A stretch of 64,000 nucleotides of DNA. It comes from Chryseobacterium sp. PMSZPI. Lineage in GTDB: Bacteria > Bacteroidota > Bacteroidia > Flavobacteriales > Weeksellaceae. Made by a program: the position numbers and the translations under genes. Every line of letters starts with the position of its first letter. Positions within the stretch are counted from its first letter, which is position 1. The DNA lies in assembly GCF_002835665.1 (NCBI RefSeq), contig NZ_PIZV01000074.1, positions 62,001 through 126,000 on the forward strand, in the 5' to 3' direction. Below are positions 34,755 to 44,254 of the stretch, piece by piece. The notes beneath the pieces were generated by a model. It was not told the DNA's origin. It searched no databases and worked only from the letters and a program-made list of their open reading frames with translations.

Positions 34755-35540
34755 ATGGATTTCAATATAAAAACAATGGCAGAATATGCTGCCGAAGGAA
34801 AATCTCCGGAAGTTTTATTCTGGGTTGGATGCGCTGGTAGCTTCGACGATCGTGCTAAGAAAATTACAAAAGCATTTTGTAAAATTTTAAATAAAATAGG
34901 CGTTGAATTTGCCGTTCTTGGTCAGGAAGAAAGTTGTACCGGTGATCCTGCAAAAAGAGCCGGAAATGAGTTTGTTTTCCAGATGATGGCTCTTACAAAT
35001 ATTGAAGTATTGAATGCTTATGAAGTAAAAAAAATAGTGACGGCCTGCCCGCACTGTTTCAATACCCTTAAAAATGAATATCCAAGCCTAGGCGGTAACT
35101 ATGACGTTGTTCACCATACCCAATTCCTTAAAACATTAATGGAAGAAGGAAGATTAAAAATCGAAGGTGGGGCATTCAAGGGGAAAAAAATTACTTTCCA
35201 TGATCCATGTTATTTAGGACGTGCGAATGATGAGTATGAAGCACCAAGGATTTTGTTGGAAAAACTGGATGCTGAGCTTGTAGAAATGAAACGTTGCAGA
35301 ACAAACGGCCTTTGTTGTGGTGCCGGAGGTGCACAGATGTTTAAAGAACCTGAAAAAGGAAATAAAGACATCAATATCGAGAGAACAGAAGAAGCTTTAT
35401 CTTTTGAACCTAAAGTAATTGCTACCGGATGCCCTTTCTGTAATACCATGATGACAGACGGTGTAAAACATTTTAATAAAAATACCGAAGTTGCTGTAAA
35501 AGATATTGTAGAGCTTCTTGCAGAGGCAGAAGATTTATAA
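34755..35540 (+). CDS. CCG-domain (Fe-S)-binding protein, HdrB/GlcF-like
   Basis: 261 residues, soluble. Two cysteine-rich CCG domains: WVGCAGSFDDRAKK...ESCTGDPAKRAGNE...ACPHCFNTLKNEY and FHDPCYLGRANDEYEAPR...GLCCGAGGAQMFK...ATGCPFCNTMM. In HdrB and related proteins these ligate a non-cubane Fe-S cluster that handles thiol/disulfide or hydride chemistry. Paired with the preceding membrane ferredoxin subunit. The physiological substrate (lactate, glycolate, glycerol-3-phosphate or other) cannot be told from sequence alone. Confidence 0.9.
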   Translation: MDFNIKTMAEYAAEGKSPEVLFWVGCAGSFDDRAKKITKAFCKILNKIGVEFAVLGQEESCTGDPAKRAGNEFVFQMMALTNIEVLNAYEVKKIVTACPHCFNTLKNEYPSLGGNYDVVHHTQFLKTLMEEGRLKIEGGAFKGKKITFHDPCYLGRANDEYEAPRILLEKLDAELVEMKRCRTNGLCCGAGGAQMFKEPEKGNKDINIERTEEALSFEPKVIATGCPFCNTMMTDGVKHFNKNTEVAVKDIVELLAEAEDL

Positions 35541-35601
35541 TCTTATTTAACGAAATTGTATTGTAGACTTCTACAAAGAACATTATACGACATTTACATG
35601 C

Positions 35602-35634
35602 AAAATCCAGGGTTACTCTGGATTTTGTTTTTTT
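35602..35634 (+). terminator. Terminator of the Fe-S gene pair
   Basis: AAAATCCAG / CTGGATTTT stem with a 7-nt loop followed by GTTTTTTT. Confidence 0.85.
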
Positions 35635-35673
35635 ATTCAAAATTGCTGTATATTGCAGTTATATAAAACCAAT

Positions 35674-36489
35674 ATGAGAAGTCTTCTAGCTTCCTTTTTT
35701 AAATTTATTTTTAAGTTTTCTTTTTTCAGACAAAAGTATTTTGCCTTTCATAAATATATTTTTAAGCCGTACCATCTTTTTAATGGAGTAGATAAAAATA
35801 TTATATATAGAGATTCCTTCAATCTTGATTTAAATCTTAGTGATTGGATTCAACAACAACTTTATTTTCTCGGTGATTATGAAAAAGATGAAATAGACTA
35901 TCTGTATTCTGTTTTAAAGGAAGGTGATGTTTTTATAGATGTTGGAGGCAATATAGGATTGTTTTCACTCAATGCTTCAAAAGTTTTGGGAAATGATGGG
36001 AGAGTATATGCTTTTGAAGCTTTCAAACCGAATTATGAGAAATTTTCCAGATATATTACCAATAATAATCTTAAGAATGTTAGTCTAGAACATTTGGCTG
36101 TTTCTGAAGGATCAGGATTCATTGATATATTTTATAATGATAGTTTTGATAATGTGGGAATGGCATCATCTTATATAGAGAACTTTACCACTAAAGAAAA
36201 AGTAAAATGTCTTAGCTTAGATGATTATGTAAAGAGTCATCAAATTGGAAAGATCGACCTTATTAAAATTGATATTGAAGGTGGAGAGGTTTCAGCATTA
36301 AAAGGGATGTCACAAATTCTGACCAGTTTTCAGCCTAAAATTATCATAGAAATAAACAATATAACGTTAAAAAGCTCCGGACATAGTGAAGATGAGCTAT
36401 TACAAATATTGTCTCAAAAAGGCTATTCTAAAACAAAAATTTTAAGTAGGGATGAGGCTTCCTATAATGCAGTATTTGAATGTATCTGA
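35674..36489 (+). CDS. FkbM-family methyltransferase
   Basis: 271 residues from the ATG at 35674; the frame can be read from a TTG at 35653. SAM-binding motif VFIDVGGNIGLFSLNASKVLG, then VYAFEAFKPNYEKF, LEHLAVSEGSG and IDLIKIDIEGGEVSALKGM, the typical FkbM series. Transfers a methyl group to a hydroxyl, usually on a surface glycan. The basic, aromatic N-terminus (FFKFIFKFSFFRQKYFAF) may contact the membrane. First gene of a polysaccharide group running to 41.6 kb. Confidence 0.9.
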   Translation: MRSLLASFFKFIFKFSFFRQKYFAFHKYIFKPYHLFNGVDKNIIYRDSFNLDLNLSDWIQQQLYFLGDYEKDEIDYLYSVLKEGDVFIDVGGNIGLFSLNASKVLGNDGRVYAFEAFKPNYEKFSRYITNNNLKNVSLEHLAVSEGSGFIDIFYNDSFDNVGMASSYIENFTTKEKVKCLSLDDYVKSHQIGKIDLIKIDIEGGEVSALKGMSQILTSFQPKIIIEINNITLKSSGHSEDELLQILSQKGYSKTKILSRDEASYNAVFECI

Positions 36490-36651
36490 TCATTTTCAAC
36501 TTGTTTGAATTCATTTACTTTCTGGAGAAAAAGTTGTAATTTTATACTCTGAATAAAAAGGATGTGAAATTGCTATTATCTATGTTGTAGGATTGACAAG
36601 GAATAAAAAAATGTGATTTCATATCGTTTTATGAAAATTAAATATTTGCAT

Positions 36652-37140
36652 ATGAAAATTGAAGAATCTAATATTGTAGAAACGAACGACTATAGAGTTA
36701 TTATATATCCTGCGTCAAGACCATTTGAAACGAAAGAAGCAAAGGTAATTACTGAGAAATTATTTGATTTCCTGGCTACATGGGCTGCTCATGGAAAACC
36801 GCTTGCTTCTTCTTTTAAAATTGAAAAAAATCAGTTTATCATCATATGTGTAGATGAAGAAAAGGAAGTCGCTTCAGGTTGTAGTATTGATGCTCTTGGA
36901 AAGATTATGAAGGAGATTGATGAAGAATATCAATTGGGGCTATTTGATAGAATGAAAGCTAGTTTTATAGAAAATGGAGAAGTAAAAACACTAAAGCTTC
37001 TTGATTTTAAAACAAAGATCAGAAATGGAGAACTTCCTAAGGAAATTGAGGTTTTTGATTTTTCTAAAAATACCTATTTGGATTTTTTAAGCCATTTTTT
37101 ACTACCATTTGAAAAAAGCTGGGCTTCTTCCATAAAATAA
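36652..37140 (+). CDS. Conserved hypothetical protein (Bacteroidota)
   Basis: About 162 residues from the ATG at 36652. In-frame starts at 36613 (GTG) and 36631 (ATG) are possible, but conservation as I recall it begins near NDYRVIIYPASRPF. Conserved features: FDFLATWAAHGKPLASSFKIEKNQFIIICVDEE and SGCSIDALGKIMKEID. Similar proteins in related genomes are often labelled ABC transporter ATPase, but there is no Walker A, Walker B or signature motif, so that label is wrong. Soluble, cytoplasmic, function unknown. It sits between glycan genes, 6 bp before a glycosyltransferase. Confidence 0.75.
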   Translation: MKIEESNIVETNDYRVIIYPASRPFETKEAKVITEKLFDFLATWAAHGKPLASSFKIEKNQFIIICVDEEKEVASGCSIDALGKIMKEIDEEYQLGLFDRMKASFIENGEVKTLKLLDFKTKIRNGELPKEIEVFDFSKNTYLDFLSHFLLPFEKSWASSIK

Positions 37141-37146
37141 ATACTA

Positions 37147-38259
37147 TTGAAAATTCTATTCATTTCTTCATGGTTTCCGAATAAACTTGAACCTACAAAT
37201 GGTAATTTTGTGCAGCGCCATGCAGAAGCTGTTGCGTTATTGCATGACGTGGAAATATTACATGCAATAGGAGATCCTTCCCAAAAAGAACAATTTATTT
37301 TTGATGATTCCGTTAATAATGGTATAAGGACACTTATTGTATATTATAAAGGCTCGAAAAGTTCGGTTCTGAATTTTAAGAATAGAATGTTGGCTTATAA
37401 AAAAGGTTTTTTAAAATTACAAAAACCGGATTTGATACATGGTAATGTATTACACAATTCCATGTTATTTGCCGTTTATTTGAAAGGAAAATATAAAATT
37501 CCATTTGTCATATCAGAACATTGGGCAGATTTTCTTGAAGTAAACAGGGCTAGTCTTAGTTTTACAAGTTTATTGATTGCACGGTTCATAGCCAATAAGG
37601 CTTCTTACTTGCTTCCTGTAAGTGAAATTCTAATGAAGGATTTAAAGGATTTGAAAATTGGGAAAAAATTCAGGGTAATCGGGAACGTTGTGGATACGGA
37701 TCTTTTTTTTCCACAAAACGATCAGAATGATACCTTTATCTTTCTTCACATATCAAATCTTGTTAGTCTCAAGAATCCGGATAAAATGATTGAGGTGGCC
37801 GTTCGGCTTAGAAAAGAATTTCAAAATTTTGAATTTCATATTGGAGGAGACGGGGATATAGAAAGTTTGCAACAGATCATAGAAACGTATAATGCTCAAG
37901 AATATATTCATGTTTTTGGAGAACTTTCTCATAAAGAAGTTGCAGAGAAAATGAGGAGGAGCGATTGTTTTGTACTTTTCAGTGACTATGAAAGCTTTTG
38001 CTGTGTCCTTCCGGAGTCTCTTTCCTCTGGGGTTCCTGTGATAGCGACAAATGTTGGAGCAATTCCGGAGGTCGTTGGAGAAAATCATGGAATACTCATT
38101 GATAAATCTGAAGAAAAATTGTACACAGCGATGAAGGAAATGCTCTGTAGACAGTATACTTCATACTCTAAAGAAGAGCTGCATGGGTACGTTGTAGAAA
38201 GGTTTTCTTTATCGAAAATTGCAGAAGAGTTTAATAAGGTTTATAAAAGCGTTATTTAG
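37147..38259 (+). CDS. Family 4 glycosyltransferase
   Basis: 370 residues, TTG start, because conservation begins at once with KILFISSWFPNKLEPTNGNFVQRHAEA (GT-B N-terminal domain). C-terminal donor-binding part: FLHISNLVSLKNPDKMIEV, HVFGELSHKEVAEKMRRSDCFVLFSDYESFCCVLPESLSSGVPVIATNVGAIPEVV (the ESF...E donor motif). Adds a sugar from a nucleotide-sugar during assembly of an O-antigen or exopolysaccharide repeat. Cytoplasmic face of the inner membrane. Confidence 0.93.
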   Translation: MKILFISSWFPNKLEPTNGNFVQRHAEAVALLHDVEILHAIGDPSQKEQFIFDDSVNNGIRTLIVYYKGSKSSVLNFKNRMLAYKKGFLKLQKPDLIHGNVLHNSMLFAVYLKGKYKIPFVISEHWADFLEVNRASLSFTSLLIARFIANKASYLLPVSEILMKDLKDLKIGKKFRVIGNVVDTDLFFPQNDQNDTFIFLHISNLVSLKNPDKMIEVAVRLRKEFQNFEFHIGGDGDIESLQQIIETYNAQEYIHVFGELSHKEVAEKMRRSDCFVLFSDYESFCCVLPESLSSGVPVIATNVGAIPEVVGENHGILIDKSEEKLYTAMKEMLCRQYTSYSKEELHGYVVERFSLSKIAEEFNKVYKSVI

Positions 38260-38310
38260 AACAGTTATCCATTCAGAAAAGATATTTAGAATTTCCATTA
38301 ATTAATTGAA

Positions 38311-39558
38311 ATGAAAAGTTTAAAAGATTTTATCAAAGCATTTTTAAATAATGATGGACAACATGTTTTTATTTCTCTGTTAGTAGCAAAAATATGTGCT
38401 TTTTCAGGTTCTCTTTTTATGATTCGGATTCTATCGGAAAAGGAATTTGGAATGATGAGTATTGTGGCATCTGTTTTTGCAATTTTCGCTCCATTTAGTG
38501 GGTTTGGAAGCCCTCAGAGTCTAATCAGATTCGGATCTTTATGCGGTTCTGAAGAAGAAAAAAAAGAGCTCTCAGCCTATCTTTTTAGAAAAGGCTTTTT
38601 TTATCAACTTGCGCTGAGTATAGTTTTCTTCTTACTTTCATTTTTATATGTAAGTCATTATTACTACATTTTTTATATATTTTTTTTCTTTACCATTAGG
38701 CTGATGGGTTTTTATTTCCTCAGTCATATACAGTCTAATAGCCGTATTTATCTAAAAAATAAAGAATTTGCGACGGTAAATAATGTAATTAATATCTCAG
38801 GATTGTTGATGATGATCGTATTTTCATTCTTTTGGGGATTGTATGGGTATTTAATCGCTATTGCTATTGCGCCATTTCTATCACTTTTTTGGTACAAAGA
38901 GTCTTTATGGAAAATAAGAATTTCTTTAAAGAATTTTACATCAAAAGAGATTTGGAATTTTGCTTTACACGCATCAGCAACGGCACTGTTATCAGATGCT
39001 CTTTTTTCAGCAGATATATTGTTATTGAGTTTTTTTACAAACGAGAATGCAGTAGCAAATTACAAAGTTGCATTGCTTATTCCCTCCAATATAATTTTTT
39101 TGGCTCTTTCATTTATGCAAAGTGATTATCCTATTTTGGCCCAAAATTATCGTAATAAAACTTTTCTAACTCATTATATTATCAACTATTATAAGATTTT
39201 TGTTCCCATTTCTTTGGTTGTACTAGTTGTGGGATATTTTCTTAGTAAAACTATTCTTCAATTGTTTTTTGGTGCTCAGTATACTCATAATTCAATTATA
39301 TTTTCTTTGCTTCTCGCGGCATTTTGTGGCAGTATGTTATTAAGAAATCTATATGGAAATTTATTGTCTGCAGTAGGTTTAATGAAAATGAATACATTAT
39401 ATTCGGCTCTTTCATTGATTCTTTTAGGTCTTATTTCTTATTTTTTAGTGCCGGAGGGAGGTGTTAAAGGTATGGCCGTTTCAATGACTATTGTCTTGAC
39501 TGTTTCTGGATTGTTAATGATGTTATCATTCCTGTCTTATCTCAAAAATTTAAAATAA
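38311..39558 (+). CDS. Polysaccharide flippase (Wzx/MATE-like)
   Basis: 415 residues, about 12 membrane helices. The pattern ICAFSGSLFMIRILSEKEFGMMSIVASVFAIFAPFSGFGSPQSLIRFG in the first two helices is typical of Wzx-type oligosaccharide flippases, as is a later FFTNENAVANYKVALLIPSNI. It would move undecaprenyl-linked repeat units across the inner membrane. Placed after the glycosyltransferase and before the AsnB-like enzyme. Confidence 0.9.
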   Translation: MKSLKDFIKAFLNNDGQHVFISLLVAKICAFSGSLFMIRILSEKEFGMMSIVASVFAIFAPFSGFGSPQSLIRFGSLCGSEEEKKELSAYLFRKGFFYQLALSIVFFLLSFLYVSHYYYIFYIFFFFTIRLMGFYFLSHIQSNSRIYLKNKEFATVNNVINISGLLMMIVFSFFWGLYGYLIAIAIAPFLSLFWYKESLWKIRISLKNFTSKEIWNFALHASATALLSDALFSADILLLSFFTNENAVANYKVALLIPSNIIFLALSFMQSDYPILAQNYRNKTFLTHYIINYYKIFVPISLVVLVVGYFLSKTILQLFFGAQYTHNSIIFSLLLAAFCGSMLLRNLYGNLLSAVGLMKMNTLYSALSLILLGLISYFLVPEGGVKGMAVSMTIVLTVSGLLMMLSFLSYLKNLK

Positions 39559-39662
39559 AATTTACTTTGTCCCTTATTAAAATCCAATTTTAAAATATAG
39601 ATCGGATTACATCATAAAGTAAAGCCATTTTCCTATTTTTACAAACCTATTTAGACTTCACT

Positions 39663-41561
39663 ATGTGCGGAATCAACGGATATTATTCATTTCATAGAAG
39701 TATTTCCTCTAAAAATATTTTAGAGATGAATCAAGCGATCAGGCATCGGGGACCGGATGATGAAGGATTTTGGCTTTATGAAGAAGGTAAGGGCAGGTCT
39801 TTTTCCGGAATTGATTCCACAGAAATGGTTAAAAATCAATTTCCTGCTTTAGGTACCGAAGATTCAGATATTGCACTAGGATTTCGAAGACTTTCCATTA
39901 TTGATCTTTCTGAAAAGGGGCACCAACCTATGCTTTCCGAAAACGAGCAGGTTGTGATTACTTTTAATGGGGAAATCTATAATTTTAAAAAAATAAGAGA
40001 GGAACTTACCAATCTGGGGTATACTTTTGAAAGTACTTCTGATACGGAAGTTATTTTAAAAGCTTATAAAGAGTGGGGAAGCAAGATATTTGCAAAATTG
40101 GATGGGATGTTTGCAATTTGTATTGTTGACCTTTCTAAGCAGAGGCTTTTGTTAGCAAGAGATCGGGTTGGAATGAAACCCCTATTTTATTATAAAAGCA
40201 AAGATGGGTTGGTTTGGGCTTCGGAAATAAAAGCTTTGCTGAAAAATGAGCTGGTAAAAGCTGAGCTCAACTGGGATGGAGTTTATACTAATTTCCTTTT
40301 TCAGACTACTCTTGCGCCCAATACATGTTTTAAAGATATTTTTTCTTTAGAACCGGCTTCTTTTATGACAATCGATTTAAAAAATGGAGAATGTATAACA
40401 GAAAAATTCTGGAGCTTGCCTTTGGAAGCTACAGAACCTGTTTCTGAGGAGGAAGCAATTAAAAATATAGATTTGTTATTGTCTGAAAGTATCTCAGAGC
40501 AATTGTATGCGGATGTACCGGTGGCTATTATGATGAGTGGAGGAATAGACTCTACCTTTATTGCTTCCAAATCCAAGCCTTTCAATAAAAGCATCAGTAC
40601 TTTTACGATTTCATATCCTTTTTCTGAGGAGGAAGTTAAAAATGCGTCTTTAGCAGCAAAACATTTTGGTGTTTTACATCAGGTGAAAGAAGTAAGTGAT
40701 GAAGAAGTTCTAGGTCAGTTAAAAGAAAATATTCAACATTTTGAAGAACCATATAGCGGTCTTGAAGTACTTATCAATGCTGCAAAGTTTGCTCATGACA
40801 ATCATTATAAAGTCGTTTTGAGCGGAAATGGGGCAGATGAGCTTTTTGGAGGGTATTCCCATACTTTGAAACTTAAGAAGTGGGTATCCATGAAGCGATT
40901 TAACTTTATCAGGCATTTCGTTTTTACAAAAGATCGATTTTCTGAAAGAGTGAAGAACTATTTCTCTCAGGATTTTATGTTCGATTTTTTTCGCCAGAGT
41001 CAGATAAGTATGAGGCCCTTAGAGTTTAAAAAAATCATTAAACCGGAAATTTATAAGACAATGAATACTAATCTCTCAAAATATCATGCATCGGAATCGA
41101 AAAACTATTCCGGATATTTTGAATATGATATGCGTTATTCTCTCTCTTCCCACCATGTTTTCCGCGATGACCTGAGTGCGATGAAATATGGTGTTGAATT
41201 CCGTTATCCTTATTTGAGCAATCGTCTCATTGATTATGTTGCTGCATTACCGGAAAATTTTAGGTTTAATGGAATTCAGAATAAACCTTTATTGCGCAAA
41301 ACAGCAGAAAAGAATCTCCCCAAAGAAGTTTTAAATATGCCAAAGAGAGGATTTTCTTTTCCTTTGAACTCCTTTATCAGGAACGAAAAAAAGGTACAGG
41401 ATTTCATTGTTGAAAATTTAGAAAGTTTGAAGAAAAGAAATTTTTTCAATCCCGAAGTTATTGATTTGTGGTGGAATCATCTTGAATATGAGTATGATTG
41501 GGTGAAAATTTGGCAATTAGTTACTTTTGAATTGTGGTATCAGAAATATTTTGAAAAATAA
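39663..41561 (+). CDS. asnB: Glutamine-hydrolysing asparagine synthase-like enzyme
   Basis: 632 residues. The class II glutaminase domain starts right at MCGINGYYSF, so Cys2 is the nucleophile; RHRGPDDEGFW, GFRRLSIIDLSEKGHQPM and FNGEIYNF follow. The synthetase domain has the PP-loop MMSGGIDSTFIAS and GNGADELFGGYS. Complete. In a polysaccharide cluster such proteins often amidate a sugar acid of the glycan rather than making free asparagine; which applies here cannot be decided. Confidence 0.92.
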   Translation: MCGINGYYSFHRSISSKNILEMNQAIRHRGPDDEGFWLYEEGKGRSFSGIDSTEMVKNQFPALGTEDSDIALGFRRLSIIDLSEKGHQPMLSENEQVVITFNGEIYNFKKIREELTNLGYTFESTSDTEVILKAYKEWGSKIFAKLDGMFAICIVDLSKQRLLLARDRVGMKPLFYYKSKDGLVWASEIKALLKNELVKAELNWDGVYTNFLFQTTLAPNTCFKDIFSLEPASFMTIDLKNGECITEKFWSLPLEATEPVSEEEAIKNIDLLLSESISEQLYADVPVAIMMSGGIDSTFIASKSKPFNKSISTFTISYPFSEEEVKNASLAAKHFGVLHQVKEVSDEEVLGQLKENIQHFEEPYSGLEVLINAAKFAHDNHYKVVLSGNGADELFGGYSHTLKLKKWVSMKRFNFIRHFVFTKDRFSERVKNYFSQDFMFDFFRQSQISMRPLEFKKIIKPEIYKTMNTNLSKYHASESKNYSGYFEYDMRYSLSSHHVFRDDLSAMKYGVEFRYPYLSNRLIDYVAALPENFRFNGIQNKPLLRKTAEKNLPKEVLNMPKRGFSFPLNSFIRNEKKVQDFIVENLESLKKRNFFNPEVIDLWWNHLEYEYDWVKIWQLVTFELWYQKYFEK

Positions 41562-41587
41562 AAAAGTAGCCTAAAGATTAATATTTT

Positions 41588-41595
41588 TATCTTTG
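41588..41595 (+). promoter_or_regulatory. Possible -7 promoter box of the small lipoprotein gene
   Basis: TATCTTTG matches TAnnTTTG; the ATG follows 5 nt later, implying a leaderless transcript. No TTG at the -33 distance. Confidence 0.4.
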
Positions 41596-41600
41596 CTGTA

Positions 41601-42104
41601 ATGAGGAATATTGTTTTTGGAATATTGTGTATTGTTTTTGCAGTAATAAGCTGTAAAAGAGAGGATGACGATTCTTTACAGAGAATTGATCAGATACTCA
41701 ATATTTATATGAAAAGTAGTACCAATCCGGATTTGCTGAATAGTAAAAGAGCCGGCTCTTATACCGGATATTCCGTGAATGATCTTTTGGGGGATAAAGA
41801 TATTTCCCCGGTGACTATTCCATTGAAAATGACCACCGATTCGATATTTTATATGGAATATATTTCAGGTGCTAAAAGAAGAAAATTTGATTCAGCTGGG
41901 ACAACATATTATTCAAGAATGCAGCTTACCCTAAATAAAACAGTGAATAACGCTACTCAAAGCACACTTGATACCATCGAAATTCGCTATCGAAATACAC
42001 CTTTAGCATTCCAGGTTTCCCAGGTATTATATAATAGAAAACTCATGTTTTCCAAAGATGCCGGTGCTCCAAATTCAATAAATGTCGTAACTATCACAAA
42101 ATAG
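41601..42104 (+). CDS. Hypothetical lipoprotein
   Basis: 167 residues. The signal MRNIVFGILCIVFAVISC ends in a lipobox cysteine followed by KREDDD. The mature part is polar with beta-strand character (TDSIFYMEYISGAKRRKFDS, YYSRMQLTLNKTVNN). No recognisable domain. It precedes serS by 65 bp, and whether they share a transcript is unclear. Confidence 0.75.
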   Translation: MRNIVFGILCIVFAVISCKREDDDSLQRIDQILNIYMKSSTNPDLLNSKRAGSYTGYSVNDLLGDKDISPVTIPLKMTTDSIFYMEYISGAKRRKFDSAGTTYYSRMQLTLNKTVNNATQSTLDTIEIRYRNTPLAFQVSQVLYNRKLMFSKDAGAPNSINVVTITK

Positions 42105-42169
42105 TTTTAAATTTGTAAAATTGTTAGCTTATATTAAGTTTAACATCTAATATTTAACATCTAAATAAA

Positions 42170-43438
42170 ATGTTACAAGTCAATTTTTTACGCGACAATA
42201 AGGAACGCGTTTTAGAAGGTCTTAAGAAAAGACAATTCAAAAATCTTGAGTTGGTAGACGAAGCTATCGCTGCTGACGAAGAAAGAAAAAGAATCCAATT
42301 TGAATTAGATTCCCAACTTTCCGAGATCAACAAAATCTCCAAAGAAATTGGACTTTTGATGAAGGAAGGAAAAAAAGAAGAAGCGGAATCGGCAAAATCT
42401 AAAACAGCACAATACAAAGAGTCGAGTTCAGAATTGAAATCCCAATTAGAAGTAAAAGAGAATGCTTTACTGGATATCTTGTATCAGCTTCCGAATATTC
42501 CAAATGAATTGGTGAAAAGCGGAGCTTCTGCAGATGACAATGAAATTATTTTCCAATCTCATACCGTAGAAGGGCTTGGTGAAGGAGCTATTCCTCACTG
42601 GGAACTGGCAAAAAAATATAACCTTATCGATTTTGAATTAGGAGTAAAAATTGCCGGGGCAGGGTTTCCTGTTTACTTAGGAAAAGGAGCAAGATTACAA
42701 AGAGCATTAGTTCAATATTTCCTGGATAAGAATGTTGAAAAAGGATATACAGAAGTAAATCCTCCTCACGTTGTGAACGAAGCATCAGGTTTTGGAACAG
42801 GGCAACTGCCCGATAAAGAAGGACAAATGTACTATGTAAGCGAAGATAAGCTATATTTGATTCCTACTGCTGAAGTTCCTGTAACGAATCTTTATCGTGA
42901 TGTTTTATTGGATGAAAAAGATCTTCCTATCAAAAATACAGCTTTCTCTCAGTGTTATAGAAGAGAAGCAGGTAGTTATGGGGCTCACGTAAGAGGATTA
43001 AACCGCCTTCACCAGTTTGAAAAGGTAGAAATTGTAAGAATTGAAAAACCTGAAAATTCTTATGCTGTTTTGGAAGAAATGGTAGAACATATCAAAGAAA
43101 TTCTTACAGATCTTGAATTACCTTTCAGAGTACTAAGACTTTGTGGAGGAGATACTGGTTTTGCATCTGCCATGACGTATGATTTTGAGGTATGGAGTGC
43201 AGCTCAGGAAATGTGGTTGGAAGTAAGTTCTGTATCTAACTTTGAAACATTCCAGGCGAATAGATTGAAGTGCCGTTATAAGGCTGATGGTAAATCACAA
43301 CTGGTTCACACGCTAAACGGATCAGCAATGGCATTACCAAGAATTATGGCAGCTTTGCTTGAAAACAATCAAACTGCAGAAGGAATTAAGCTTCCTAAGA
43401 AAATTGCAGAGTATGCGAGATTCGATGTTATTAGCTAA
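42170..43438 (+). CDS. serS: Seryl-tRNA synthetase
   Basis: 422 residues, full length class II synthetase. The N-terminal coiled-coil arm (about residues 30-105, LDSQLSEINKISKEIGLLM) contacts the tRNA-Ser variable arm. Motif 2 is AFSQCYRREAGSYG...RGLNRLHQFEKVE, and motif 3 LNGSAMALPRIMAALLEN. Charges tRNA-Ser (and tRNA-Sec where present) with serine. Ends in a strong bidirectional terminator. Confidence 0.98.
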   Translation: MLQVNFLRDNKERVLEGLKKRQFKNLELVDEAIAADEERKRIQFELDSQLSEINKISKEIGLLMKEGKKEEAESAKSKTAQYKESSSELKSQLEVKENALLDILYQLPNIPNELVKSGASADDNEIIFQSHTVEGLGEGAIPHWELAKKYNLIDFELGVKIAGAGFPVYLGKGARLQRALVQYFLDKNVEKGYTEVNPPHVVNEASGFGTGQLPDKEGQMYYVSEDKLYLIPTAEVPVTNLYRDVLLDEKDLPIKNTAFSQCYRREAGSYGAHVRGLNRLHQFEKVEIVRIEKPENSYAVLEEMVEHIKEILTDLELPFRVLRLCGGDTGFASAMTYDFEVWSAAQEMWLEVSSVSNFETFQANRLKCRYKADGKSQLVHTLNGSAMALPRIMAALLENNQTAEGIKLPKKIAEYARFDVIS

Positions 43439-43460
43439 TTCGTTTAGAAATCAATAAATA

Positions 43461-43490
43461 AAAACCCACCGAAATGTTTCGGTGGGTTTT
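43461..43490. terminator. Bidirectional terminator after serS
   Basis: AAACCCACCGAAA / TTTCGGTGGGTTT, a perfect 13-bp stem with a 2-nt gap, flanked by A and T runs. Also serves the convergent lipoprotein gene. Confidence 0.92.
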
Positions 43491-43496
43491 GTTATT

Positions 43497-44234
43497 TTAT
43501 TCTGTTACAATGATAATCTTTTTATCATCATTTTTAAACTTTGCTTCTTTATCATACATAGTTCTCAGATCATATCCTATTTTTACGGAATAGTTGTCTA
43601 TCTGCTTTAGCCAGTCATGTTTACCTGTAATGGATTTTATCTTATTTTCAAACTTTAAGGTAGTTTCGATCTTTTTAAAGAACATGGTCATCATTCCTTC
43701 CATTTTCTCTGCTTCTTCTTTTGAACTTTTAGTACGAATAGCTTCCTCAAGGTTTTTAAGATTAAAATTTTCCGTACTGATCGTCAGGGTTTTCCCATCC
43801 CAATTATTGAAAATATTTTGATCTAATGGTAGTTTTTCTTCTTTTGTGAAGTTTTTTAACGACTGATAATCATTGGAAGAAAAATGTTCCAGTTTAAAAG
43901 CAAAGCCTGCAGCTTCATTATTTTCTTTTTTAGATTTCATGAAAATCTTTTTCATGATTTTGATGGAGTCAGGGTTTTGAGTTTTTAATTTTCCTTCCTG
44001 TTTTTCAAGTTCATAGATGCTTGTCCAGGTCGTAGGAAGCTTATCCATTTCTCCAAATTCTCCTTGCTTTAATGAATCCGGAGTCATTGCTTTCATTTCT
44101 GCCATAAATGCTCTGTTATCAATATCAGTAACAGTCGTTGTCGTGGCATCTTTATGATAGACAATTTCAGAATTGACAATGCATGATTGCAGTATGAAAA
44201 GACTTATTAGAAATAAGACAATAGTTTTCTTCAT
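43497..44234 (-). CDS. Hypothetical lipoprotein downstream of the cbb3 locus
   Basis: About 245 residues from the ATG at 44234; the frame opens at 44264, but the first ten residues are not signal-like. MKKTIVLFLISLFILQSC is a lipoprotein signal. The mature part is Lys/Glu/Asp-rich and ends in strands (YSVKIGYDLRTMYDKEAKF, DDKKIIIVTE). No known domain. It is 20 bp after the SafE-like gene, so it may be the last gene of the oxidase-accessory operon. Function unknown. Confidence 0.75.
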   Translation of the reverse strand: MKKTIVLFLISLFILQSCIVNSEIVYHKDATTTTVTDIDNRAFMAEMKAMTPDSLKQGEFGEMDKLPTTWTSIYELEKQEGKLKTQNPDSIKIMKKIFMKSKKENNEAAGFAFKLEHFSSNDYQSLKNFTKEEKLPLDQNIFNNWDGKTLTISTENFNLKNLEEAIRTKSSKEEAEKMEGMMTMFFKKIETTLKFENKIKSITGKHDWLKQIDNYSVKIGYDLRTMYDKEAKFKNDDKKIIIVTE

Positions 44235-44254
44235 GGTAGTATTATAAGTTCTAA

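Noticed and set aside
36652..37140. ABC transporter ATPase
   Set aside because: No Walker A, Walker B or signature motif in the translation.
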